A stretch of 5,774 nucleotides of DNA from Acidobacteriota bacterium (GTDB lineage Bacteria; Acidobacteriota; UBA4820; DSQY01), in NCBI GenBank assembly GCA_021814355.1, contig JAKAIJ010000175.1, positions 1 to 5,774 on the forward strand, read 5' to 3'. This document shows positions 1-5,733 of this stretch, piece after piece (positions within the stretch are counted from its first letter, which is position 1; each line of letters starts with the position of its first letter). The position numbers and the translations under genes were made by a program. The notes beneath the pieces are model-generated. The model had not been told where the DNA came from. It saw only the letters and a list, made by a program, of their open reading frames with translations, and ran no database searches.

Positions 1-1839
1 CCGAGCGCTGCTCTGTCCGCTCCGACGACGGCCGTCGGCTCGGTCGGGGCTTGGTCCGCGACGACGGGCTTCACGACGGCGCGCTACCGCCACACCTCGG
101 TGGCCTACAACGGATACCTGTACGTCATCGGCGGGAACGGCGGATCGTATCTCAGCAGCGTCCAGTACGCCCCTCTCAATGCCAATGGGGCCGTTGGCGC
201 CTGGACCACGACGACCAGCCTTCCCGCGGGACGGCAGGGTCACGCGTCCGTCGCCACGAACGGGCACCTCTACGTGATCGGCGGCGAAAATGGAACCTAT
301 CTCAGCGATGTCCAGATAGCTCCGATCAATTCCAACGGCTCCGCCGGCGCCTGGAGCGCAACCACGAGTTTTGCGACCGCGCGGTATTTGCACGCCTCGA
401 CAGTCTACGAAGGTTATCTGTACCTCCTCGGCGGCAGCGGCGGCTCCTATCTCAACGATGTCCAGTACGCGACCATCGAGGGTCCCGCGGCACGGGGACG
501 GTATTCCAGGCTCGTCGATCTGGGCACGGACCAGATCGTGGATTCGATAGGCTTCGACAACAGCGCGTACAAGGGCGCGACCAATCTCGCCTACGCGATT
601 GCGCCCTCCGGTACCGCGGTGTTCGGGGCTCGCACGACGATACCGAACGCCGCCACCGGGGCCTTCTACACGGCCGGATTGGGGACCTGCGCGCGCTGGC
701 TCTGGGCGAGCTTCGACCTGGACGACACGCAGAGCGCCACGCTGGACGCCGGAGGGCTGAACGGGCGCGGGGACGTTTGGGATTTCACGGTGAACCACCA
801 CAGCATGGATTCCCCTTCCGCGCCCGGCGTGGCCGATGTTGACCCGTGCCTCCAGAACGGCGTGAGCGTCTCGTGGGGCACCGTGACGGGCGCAGCGAGC
901 TACGACCTCCAGGTGGACGGAAGCACGGTCGTGACGGGTGTGACGAGCCCGTACGCTTACTCCCCCGGCGATGGAGCGGTCCATGACTACCAGGTACGCG
1001 CACTGAGCGCCGCGTGCGTCAGCGCCTGGTCCACGCCCACGAGCGGCGCGGACGGCAGCGGCATTCCCGCGGCCCCGGGTGCTCCTGGGGTGGCCGATAT
1101 CGATTCGTGCACTTCCGGGGTGAGCGTCTCGTGGATTCCGGTCTCCGGCGCCACGGGTTACGACCTGCTGGTGGACGCCACCACGGTCACGAGCGTGACG
1201 AGCCCTTACACCTATCTTCCCGGCGACACGCTCTCTCACAATTACGAAGTCCGATCCAAGAACGCCTGCAACGCGAGCGCCTGGTCCTCGCCGACGGCCG
1301 GAACCGACGTGAACGCGGGCGTGGCCGCGCCCTCGGCGCCCGGCGTGGCGGATATCAGCGCGTGCGCCCAGAGCGGCGTCAGCGTGACGTGGGGCTCGGT
1401 GACGGGCGCCACGGGCTACGACCTGCAAGTGGACGGCACGACGACCGTGGCGGGCGTGACGAGCCCTTACTCCTACAATCCCGGCGACACCAGCTCTCAT
1501 ACCTACGCGGTCCGTGGCAAGAACGCCACGTGCACCGGCGCGTGGTCATCCACGACGGCCCGCGCCGACGTGAACCAGACGCCGCCATCGGTCGGGACCC
1601 TGACAATCCAAAAGACCGGCAACGACATGGTCGTCAGCTGGCTGCAAGTCGCCGACCCGAGCCTCGTGGACTACTACGAGGTGACGCGTTCGCTCAGCCC
1701 TTCGGGGCCCTTCGACACGAGCGTGGGAACAGCCAGCGGAATCGTCCATGGTCTCATCCTGAACCTGCTCACCGAACCGGCGAGCGCGTATTACAAGGTA
1801 CGCGCCGTCAAGGGGACTTGCCCAGGTCCTCTCGACTAA
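1..1839 (+). CDS. Secreted kelch-repeat / fibronectin III-like protein, 5'-truncated
   Basis: The frame is open from the first base to TAA at 1837-1839 (612 codons), so the true start and any signal peptide lie upstream of the window. Codons 1-17 look like the end of one kelch-type unit. Three units of exactly 50 residues follow, beginning at Trp18, Trp68 and Trp118, each with a YLYVIGG-like strand (YLYLLGG in the third) and a YLSDVQ-like segment. Codons about 168-268 form a domain I do not recognise, ending in WDFTVNHH. Codons 272-527 are three similar FN3-like units (PSAPGVAD, GVSVSW, YDLQVD, SPYxYxPGD), each with one Cys near its start and one near its end. A fourth, more divergent FN3-like unit covers codons 528-612. 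The Ser/Thr/Gly/Ala-rich composition and paired cysteines fit an extracellular or surface protein; beta-propellers and FN3 units usually bind glycans or proteins. No C-terminal sorting domain is visible. Substrate and partners are unknown. GTG at 100 is a possible internal codon, not a credible start, because kelch sequence continues before it. Confidence 0.85.
   Translation, partial: PSAALSAPTTAVGSVGAWSATTGFTTARYRHTSVAYNGYLYVIGGNGGSYLSSVQYAPLNANGAVGAWTTTTSLPAGRQGHASVATNGHLYVIGGENGTYLSDVQIAPINSNGSAGAWSATTSFATARYLHASTVYEGYLYLLGGSGGSYLNDVQYATIEGPAARGRYSRLVDLGTDQIVDSIGFDNSAYKGATNLAYAIAPSGTAVFGARTTIPNAATGAFYTAGLGTCARWLWASFDLDDTQSATLDAGGLNGRGDVWDFTVNHHSMDSPSAPGVADVDPCLQNGVSVSWGTVTGAASYDLQVDGSTVVTGVTSPYAYSPGDGAVHDYQVRALSAACVSAWSTPTSGADGSGIPAAPGAPGVADIDSCTSGVSVSWIPVSGATGYDLLVDATTVTSVTSPYTYLPGDTLSHNYEVRSKNACNASAWSSPTAGTDVNAGVAAPSAPGVADISACAQSGVSVTWGSVTGATGYDLQVDGTTTVAGVTSPYSYNPGDTSSHTYAVRGKNATCTGAWSSTTARADVNQTPPSVGTLTIQKTGNDMVVSWLQVADPSLVDYYEVTRSLSPSGPFDTSVGTASGIVHGLILNLLTEPASAYYKVRAVKGTCPGPLD
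52..501 (+). repeat. Three in-frame 150-bp kelch-type coding repeats
   Basis: The units start at 52, 202 and 352, each with a Trp codon, giving an exact 150-bp period (50 residues). Each encodes W-[ST]-x-T-T near its start, an [AV]-rich His-containing strand, Y/H-LY-[VL]-[IL]-GG, then YL-[SN]-x-VQ and an AP-x-N-x-NG-like turn. Sequence before 52 matches the end of a preceding unit, so the array extends upstream. After 501 the pattern stops: the residue expected to be Trp is Tyr and a different domain begins. The equal spacing suggests expansion by duplication of one propeller blade. Confidence 0.75.
814..1578 (+). repeat. Three tandem FN3-like coding repeats (255-261 bp)
   Basis: The units begin at 814, 1075 and 1330, each with a Pro-x-Ala-Pro-Gly-Val-Ala-Asp-like motif. 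They share GVSVSW or GVSVTW, then GA-[ST]-[GS]-YDL-x-VD, VTSPY, PGD and an x-YxVR strand. The 15-base string GTGACGAGCCCTTAC occurs identically at 1195-1209 and 1456-1470, and with one mismatch at 940-954, showing recent duplication. Each unit keeps one Cys early and one Cys late, spaced to allow a disulfide within the unit. Confidence 0.75.
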
Positions 1840-1851
1840 GGACCAAGAAGA

Positions 1852-1877
1852 AAGGGCCCGGCGACCGCCGGGCCCTT
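1852..1877. terminator. Bidirectional intrinsic terminator between convergent genes
   Basis: A perfect 11-bp stem (AAGGGCCCGGC / GCCGGGCCCTT) encloses a 4-base loop (GACC). It starts 12 bp after the stop of the kelch/FN3 gene. On the opposite strand it lies 29 bp after the pruA stop. The T-rich run is better in the pruA direction (TTTCTTCTT, from 1851 downward) than in the plus direction (TTGTCGTT). The symmetric stem can serve both converging transcripts. Confidence 0.8.
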
Positions 1878-1906
1878 GTCGTTAGCTGATAACAGGCAGC
1901 TGACAG

Positions 1907-3538
1907 CTATTCTTCACCCATGAACGGATACGCGAAGTGCGTGGGCGGCACGAAGGTCTCCTTCACGGCGCGCATGCTCGTCCAGCGGATGAGGTTGAGG
2001 TAGCTCCCCGCCTTGTCGTTGGTGCCCGAAGCGCGGCCGCCGCCGAAGGGCTGCTGGCTCACGACGGCGCCCGTGGGCTTGTCGTTGATGTAGAAGTTGC
2101 CCGAGGCGTGGCGCAGCCGGTTGAAGATCTTTACGATGGCCTTGCGGTCCTGGGCGAAAACCGCACCGGTGAGGGCGTAGGGGCTCGTGGTGTCGCAGAG
2201 GTCCAGGGTTTCGTCGAGCCTCGTGTCGTCGTAGGCGTAGAGCGTGAGGACGGGGCCGAAGATCTCTTCCTCCATCATCTTGCACTTGGGATCGGTGGTC
2301 TGGACCACGGTGGGCTGGATGAAATAACCCACGCTGTCGTCTCAGCCGCCGCCCGCGAGGATCGTGCACTCGGGACACGACCTGGCGAAATCGATGTAGG
2401 CCTTGTGGTCGCGGAAGGCGCCCTTGTCAATGACCGCCGTGAAGAAGTTCCGAAAGTCCGTGGGCGCTCCCATCTTGATCTCGGCGATCTGCCCGAGGAG
2501 GTGCTCCTTGACCTTGGGCCAGAGGCTCTTCGGGATGTAGGCGCGAGAGGCCGCCGAGCACTTCTGCCCCTGGAACTCGAAGGCGCCCCGGACCATGGCC
2601 GTGGCGAGGGCGGCCGGCTCGGCGCTGGGATGCGCGAAGATGAAGTCCTTCCCTCCCGTCTCGCCGACGATGCGCGGGTAGCCCTTGTACTTGGCGATGT
2701 TCGCGCCGATGGTTTTCCACATGTCGTGGAAGACGGAGGTGGAGCCCGTGAAGTGCACGCCCGCGAAGTGCGGGCTCGCGAGGACCGGGTCGCCCACGTT
2801 CCCGCCGCGCCCGGGCACGAAGTTGATGACGCCATCGGGCACACCCGCGGCCTGGAGGACCTTGAGGATGTGGTACGCGGAGAAGACCGCCGAGGAGGCG
2901 GGCTTCCACAGGACCGTGTTCCCCATCATGGCGGGCGAGGTCGGAAGATTGCCCGCGATGGAGGTGAAGTTGAAGGGCGTCACGGCGAAGACGAAGCCCT
3001 CGAGCGCCCGATATTCGGCGTAGTCCCAAATGCCCTTCGCGCTGTCGGGCTGCTGCTGGTAGACGAACTGCATGTAGTACGGATTGAAGCGGTAGAAATC
3101 AATGAGCTCGCACGCCGAGTCGATCTCGGCCTGGAAGGCCGTCTTGGACTGGTTGAGCATGGTCGCCGCGTTGGCGCTCGCGCGCATCGGCCCGGCGAGA
3201 AGCTCGGCGGCCTTGAGAAAGATCGCCGCGCGCGACTCCCAGGGCATCTCCGACCAGTCGTGCCAAGCCTCCCGGGAGGCGGCGATGGCCATCTCTACTT
3301 CTTTCTGTCCCGCCTGGTGATACGTGGCGAGGACGTGCTGGTGGTCGTGCGGGCACACAGCTTTCGCGGTGTTGCCCGTGCGCACCTCCTTGCCGCCGAT
3401 GAGGAGGGGGATCTCGATCTCTTCGGAGAGCTGTCGCTTGAGCTCGGCCTTCAGCGAGGCCTTCTCGGGCGAGCCGGGGCCGTAGGGCAGGACGGGCTCG
3501 TTCTGTGGCTTCGGAACGGGGATGATCGCGTTGGACAT
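1907..3538 (-). CDS. pruA: L-glutamate gamma-semialdehyde (P5C) dehydrogenase with in-frame TGA at codon 399
   Basis: It oxidises glutamate 5-semialdehyde (from 1-pyrroline-5-carboxylate) to glutamate with NAD+, the second step of proline catabolism, in the cytoplasm. The product is 543 residues, full length for the stand-alone ALDH4A1-type enzyme. Visible landmarks: PFNFTSIAGNLP (188-199), FTGST of the NAD site (263-267), VGETGGKD with the general-base Glu293, GQKCSA with catalytic Cys327, EEIFGPV (424-430), and QQPFGGGRASGTNDK (496-510), typical of P5C dehydrogenases. The ATG at 3538 is chosen because GGAGGTG precedes it by 5 bp; a TTG 21 bp upstream is less likely. The frame is broken only by TGA at 2342-2344 (codon 399), with no shift between the halves, and ends at TAG. 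Without read-through the 398-residue product would lose EEIFGP and the C-terminal segment, so it would be inactive. Nearby genes do not include proline dehydrogenase. Family assignment is very firm; functional status is uncertain (nonsense mutation, base error, or selenocysteine). Confidence 0.93.
2303..2341 (-). other. Stem-loop directly after the pruA TGA (weak SECIS candidate)
   Basis: In the pruA mRNA a 7-bp upper stem GUGGGUU / AGCCCAC (2332-2326 with 2316-2310, one G-U pair) closes a 9-base loop AUUUCAUCC. Below it, GACGAC (2341-2336) can pair with GUGGUC (2308-2303) with one G-G mismatch, across an internal loop of three bases against one. The apical loop begins 16 nt after the TGA, at the short edge of what I recall for bacterial SECIS elements. 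The loop lacks a G in its first two positions, which those elements normally have. A competing hairpin, GUGGUC-CA-GACCAC (2308-2295), uses the lower-strand bases. The structure is visible; a SECIS role is unproven. Confidence 0.25.
2342..2344 (-). other. In-frame TGA codon within pruA (stop, error or candidate Sec)
   Basis: On the minus strand the codons read GGC GGC GGC TGA GAC GAC AGC GTG GGT, giving TILAGGG-[TGA]-DDSVGYF. From memory, human ALDH4A1 has TILAGGKCDDSVGYF here, so the TGA aligns with a Cys without any gap. TGA ends two other genes in this window (5210-5212 and 5731-5733), so a genome-wide reassignment of TGA is unlikely. The same frame continues for 144 conserved residues to a TAG stop. 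Confidence 0.9.
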
Positions 3539-3543
3539 GAGGA

Positions 3544-3550
3544 CACCTCC
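3544..3550 (-). promoter_or_regulatory. Strong ribosome binding site deciding the pruA start
   Basis: The mRNA sequence GGAGGTG lies 5 bp upstream of the ATG at 3538. It favours this ATG over the in-frame TTG at 3559, which itself lies upstream of this site. Confidence 0.75.
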
Positions 3551-3618
3551 AGAGAGCAAGACTTTGGCGGGATCGTCTCCGGCGCCGCGTCGGCTGCCCC
3601 CTCCCCGCCGCGGGATTT

Positions 3619-3647
3619 ATTTTACCCGACCCCGGAGGGCTCCTCAA
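3619..3647 (-). promoter_or_regulatory. Candidate sigma70-type promoter for pruA
   Basis: On the minus strand, TTGAGG (3647-3642) and TAAAAT (3624-3619) are separated by exactly 17 bp. These match the -35 consensus at 4 of 6 and the -10 consensus at 5 of 6 positions. They sit in the only AT-rich patch of this part of the intergenic region. Transcription would start near 3612, leaving a leader of roughly 75 nt before the ATG. I see no clear operator. Confidence 0.45.
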
Positions 3648-3703
3648 CACGAGCGCCCCCTCCTGACGGAGCGGGTGGGGGAAGTGGCGGAAGGCGCCTG
3701 TGC

Positions 3704-3714
3704 TTTAATAAACT
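3704..3714 (+). promoter_or_regulatory. Possible -10 region for the LOG-family gene
   Basis: TTTAATAAACT is an isolated AT-rich patch in GC-rich sequence, 18 bp before the start codon. Several -10-like hexamers overlap (TTTAAT, TAATAA). I find no recognisable -35 at the right distance, so this rests on composition and position only. The leader would be very short, leaving just room for the ribosome binding site. Confidence 0.25.
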
Positions 3715-3720
3715 ACGGTT

Positions 3721-3727
3721 CGGAGGT
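3721..3727 (+). promoter_or_regulatory. Ribosome binding site supporting the GTG start of the LOG gene
   Basis: CGGAGGT precedes the GTG at 3733 by 5 bp. This good Shine-Dalgarno match fixes the GTG as the initiation codon, where the conserved family N-terminus (RRLCVFCGSS) also begins. Confidence 0.7.
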
Positions 3728-3732
3728 CCCCC

Positions 3733-4305
3733 GTGCGGCGTCTCTGCGTTTTTTGCGGCTCCTCGAAGGGACGCGACCCGCGTCATGCGGAGGAGGCGCG
3801 CGCGCTCGGGAAGCTAGCGGCGCGGCGGGGCATCGGGCTCGTCTACGGCGGGGGGCACGTCGGGTTGATGGGCGTTCTCGCCGACGCGGCGATGGCGGCG
3901 GGGGGAGAGGTCGTCGGGGTCATCCCCGAGAAGCTGAAGGAGCTGGAGCTGGGCCACGGCGGGATCACGAGCCTGGAGGTCGTCTCCTCCATGCACGCGC
4001 GCAAGGCCCGGATGGCGGAGCTTTCGGACGCCTTCGCGGCCCTGCCGGGCGGCTTCGGCACCCTCGACGAGCTGTGCGAGGTCCTCACCTGGTCGCAGCT
4101 CGGCTACCACGCCAAGCCCGTCGGCCTTCTGAACACGGGGGGCTTCTTCGGGCCCCTCCTCAAGCTCCTGGATCACCAGGTGGCCGAGGGCTTCCTTGCG
4201 CCGCGCCATAGAAGCCTTCTGCTCGTGGAATCTCGTCCCGAGGCCTTGCTGGACCGTCTCGCGGCGCACGCCGCGCCAAAACCGGCGCCCTTCACCGAGC
4301 CGTAG
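3733..4305 (+). CDS. LOG-family nucleotide 5'-monophosphate phosphoribohydrolase
   Basis: This is a 190-residue cytoplasmic protein of the LOG (Lonely guy, TIGR00730) family, formerly misnamed lysine decarboxylase. Members hydrolyse the N-glycosidic bond of nucleoside 5'-monophosphates; plant and some bacterial members act on cytokinin ribotides, others on AMP or related nucleotides. The N-terminus CVFCGSS (residues 5-11), the Rossmann loop VYGGGHVGLMG (37-47), the MHxRKxxM segment (87-94) and the signature PGGFGTLDE (105-113, with the conserved Glu113) are all present. Length is typical of the family. Start is GTG with a good ribosome binding site; stop is TAG. It is divergent from pruA and 139 bp upstream of the permease gene, with a possible weak terminator between, so an operon with the permease is unclear. 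The physiological substrate cannot be told from sequence; I would not call it a cytokinin enzyme without evidence. Confidence 0.93.
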   Translation: MRRLCVFCGSSKGRDPRHAEEARALGKLAARRGIGLVYGGGHVGLMGVLADAAMAAGGEVVGVIPEKLKELELGHGGITSLEVVSSMHARKARMAELSDAFAALPGGFGTLDELCEVLTWSQLGYHAKPVGLLNTGGFFGPLLKLLDHQVAEGFLAPRHRSLLLVESRPEALLDRLAAHAAPKPAPFTEP

Positions 4306-4397
4306 GCGCACGACCGATGACGTTCGACCGAAAAGAGCACGGAGAGCAGAGCGCGCGACGCGCCTCCACAACGAGGCGCCCGGCGGGCCCCGTGGCG

Positions 4398-4430
4398 AGC
4401 TTCCTGCGGCGGCGGTCTCGGAAGCTTTTT
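4398..4430 (+). terminator. Possible intrinsic terminator after the LOG gene
   Basis: AGCTTCC (4398-4404) and GGAAGCT (4420-4426) form a 7-bp perfect stem followed by a T run (4426-4430). The loop of 15 bases is large for an efficient terminator. It lies 92 bp after the LOG stop and just before the permease start, so it might instead be a leader structure of the permease mRNA. Confidence 0.35.
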
Positions 4431-4444
4431 CTGCGGCGGACGGC

Positions 4445-5212
4445 GTGACCGCCCTCTCCCCTTTCGTTCTCTATCCGGTTCTGTTCCTGGCGGCCCTCTT
4501 CGCGGGGACCGTGGACACCATGGCGGGGGGCGGCGGGCTCGTCACGGTGCCCATCCTGATGGGCCTGGGCTGGTCGCCGCAGGACGCCCTGGGGACCAAC
4601 AAGTTCCAGGCCAGCTTCGGGTCGGGCTCCGCGACACTCCACTTCGCGAGGGCGGGGGCCGTCACCTGGCGCGAGGTGGGGTGGGGCGTGCTCTTCACCG
4701 CCCTGGGGTCCGCCGCGGGGAGCTGGGCCGCGGGCGCCGTCTCCGCGGAGCTCCTCAAGCGACTCATCCCCGTCCTGCTCGTGGGGATGGCCCTCTACTT
4801 CGCCGCCTCGCCCCGGCTGGGCGTCGAGGAGCGGCCTCCCCGGATGGGGTCGTTTCCCTTCCACCTGCTCTTCGGCCTCGTCATCGGCTTCTACGACGGG
4901 TTCTTCGGCCCCGGGACCGGCTCCTTCTGGGCGGTGGCCTACGTCCTGCTGCTGGGCCTCGAGCTCCGGCGCGCCACGGCCCGCACCAAGGTCATGAACT
5001 TCACGAGCAACCTCTTTTCCCTCGCCGTCTTCCTCCTGCTGGGCCACGTCCACTTCCTCCCAGGGCTCGTGATGGCCGCGGGCCAGTTTCTGGGCGGCCG
5101 GGTCGGGGCGAGGCTGGTGCTCACCCGGGGGGCGCGCCTCGTCCGTCCCGTCTTCCTCGCGGTGGTTCTGCTCATCGCGGCGAAGCTCCTTTGGGACGCC
5201 TACCTCCGGTGA
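4445..5212 (+). CDS. TSUP (TauE/SafE, YfcA-like) membrane permease
   Basis: The product is a 255-residue inner-membrane protein of the TSUP family, whose characterised members export sulfite or organosulfur anions; the substrate here cannot be assigned. It has the two-fold internal symmetry of the family: an N-half motif VDTMAGGGGLVTVP (23-36) followed by ALGTNKFQ (48-55), and a C-half motif GFYDGFFGPGTGSF (148-161) followed by RTKVMNF (180-186). These motifs closely resemble E. coli YfcA as I recall it. Hydrophobic segments lie at about 7-22, 29-42, 80-98, 106-122, 138-151, 160-172, 187-201, 203-218 and 234-249. The start is GTG at 4445: the frame is open further upstream but contains no ATG, GTG or TTG between the LOG stop and this codon, and the family N-terminus begins here. 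Its ribosome binding site is weak (GGCGGA, 4 bp before the start). Stop is TGA. Confidence 0.92.
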   Translation: MTALSPFVLYPVLFLAALFAGTVDTMAGGGGLVTVPILMGLGWSPQDALGTNKFQASFGSGSATLHFARAGAVTWREVGWGVLFTALGSAAGSWAAGAVSAELLKRLIPVLLVGMALYFAASPRLGVEERPPRMGSFPFHLLFGLVIGFYDGFFGPGTGSFWAVAYVLLLGLELRRATARTKVMNFTSNLFSLAVFLLLGHVHFLPGLVMAAGQFLGGRVGARLVLTRGARLVRPVFLAVVLLIAAKLLWDAYLR

Positions 5213-5373
5213 GCCCGTTGCGCCGCGGGACGCTGGACGGCACGGGACCCCGCCCGAGGTGGTAGAGTGAAGGCGGCCGGCCGTGGGGCCCCTGGCCCGG
5301 TCTGACTGCCGGAAGCCGGCGGAAGCCCGTCCCGCCGGGACCGCGGCGTTTCCGTCGCCGCGCGAGGAGAGCC
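5213..5373 (+). other. 161-bp intergenic leader with GC-rich hairpins
   Basis: No open frame here looks like a gene. There is a weak -10-like TAGAGT at 5263-5268 without a convincing -35, so promoter position is uncertain. A small perfect hairpin GTCCC-GCC-GGGAC lies at 5329-5341, and other inverted GC strings (GCCGG / CCGGC) surround it. I do not recognise a known riboswitch. The region most likely holds the promoter and 5' leader of the next gene. Confidence 0.3.
5364..5369 (+). promoter_or_regulatory. Ribosome binding site of the 2TM protein gene
   Basis: GAGGAG ends 4 bp before the ATG at 5374 and supports that start. Confidence 0.6.
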
Positions 5374-5733
5374 ATGTTCGAACACAAGAGCGCCCCTCTG
5401 CTGGAGCGGCCCCACTTCATCCGGCGCGTGGTGCGCCACTTCTTCCTCTCGGCCCTGATCATCGGCGGCTCCCTGGGGATGGGCGTCCTCGGGTACCACC
5501 TCCTGGAGGGCCAGGGGTGGGTGGACGCCCTCCTCAACGCCTCCATGATCCTGGGGGGTATGGGTCCCGTAGGGGAGCTGCACACCACCGCGGGCAAGCT
5601 CTTCGCTTCGGCCTACGCGCTCTTCTCGGGGGTCATCTTCATCGTGGCGGCGGGGGTCCTCTTCGCCCCGCTCTACCACCGGTTCATCCACCGCTTCCAC
5701 CTGGACCTCGAGGACGAGGAGGACGATGGCTGA
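5374..5733 (+). CDS. Small two-helix membrane protein, potassium-channel pore-like
   Basis: The product is a 119-residue inner-membrane protein. A basic N-terminus (ERPHFIRRVVRH, 11-22) is followed by a hydrophobic helix at about 23-42, a short amphipathic segment with NASMILGGMGPV (55-66), a second hydrophobic helix at about 76-101, a His/Arg-rich patch (102-109) and an acidic tail (DLEDEEDD, 111-118). The helix, re-entrant loop, helix order and the string GELHTTAGKLFASAYALFSG resemble the pore-to-inner-helix part of two-helix potassium channels (typically GDLxPxTxxGK followed by a YxLxG helix). The selectivity-filter sequence TVGYG is replaced by GGMGP. I recall similar small conserved hypothetical proteins in other bacteria; their function is not known to me. 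The start is ATG with GAGGAG upstream. The stop overlaps the next start, suggesting translational coupling. An ion-channel role is inference. Confidence 0.85.
   Translation: MFEHKSAPLLERPHFIRRVVRHFFLSALIIGGSLGMGVLGYHLLEGQGWVDALLNASMILGGMGPVGELHTTAGKLFASAYALFSGVIFIVAAGVLFAPLYHRFIHRFHLDLEDEEDDG

Noticed and set aside
51..842. A 263-codon open frame overlapping the kelch gene in another frame
   Set aside because: It is an Arg-rich shadow of the kelch/FN3 reading frame, which has clear repeats.
1907..2332. A separate 141-residue gene starting at GTG 2332
   Set aside because: It is the C-terminal part of P5C dehydrogenase in the same frame as the upstream part, with no ribosome binding site of its own and no complete domain.
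1907..3538. Genome-wide reassignment of TGA to a sense codon
   Set aside because: TGA is the natural stop of the permease gene (5210-5212) and of the 2TM protein gene (5731-5733), both of which end at sensible lengths.
1937..3817. A 626-codon open frame on the plus strand opposite pruA
   Set aside because: Its translation is rich in Arg, Gly, Glu and Val with no recognisable domain, while the minus strand encodes a clearly conserved enzyme. Long antisense frames are expected in GC-rich genes.
4196..4444. Permease start at ATG 4196, adding 83 residues
   Set aside because: The extension overlaps the conserved end of the LOG gene, is Arg-rich and low in hydrophobic residues, and does not resemble the family N-terminus.
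5270..5345. Riboswitch or structured RNA in the leader of the 2TM protein gene
   Set aside because: Only short GC-rich inverted strings are present. I could not match them to any riboswitch core I know, and such hairpins are common at this GC content.
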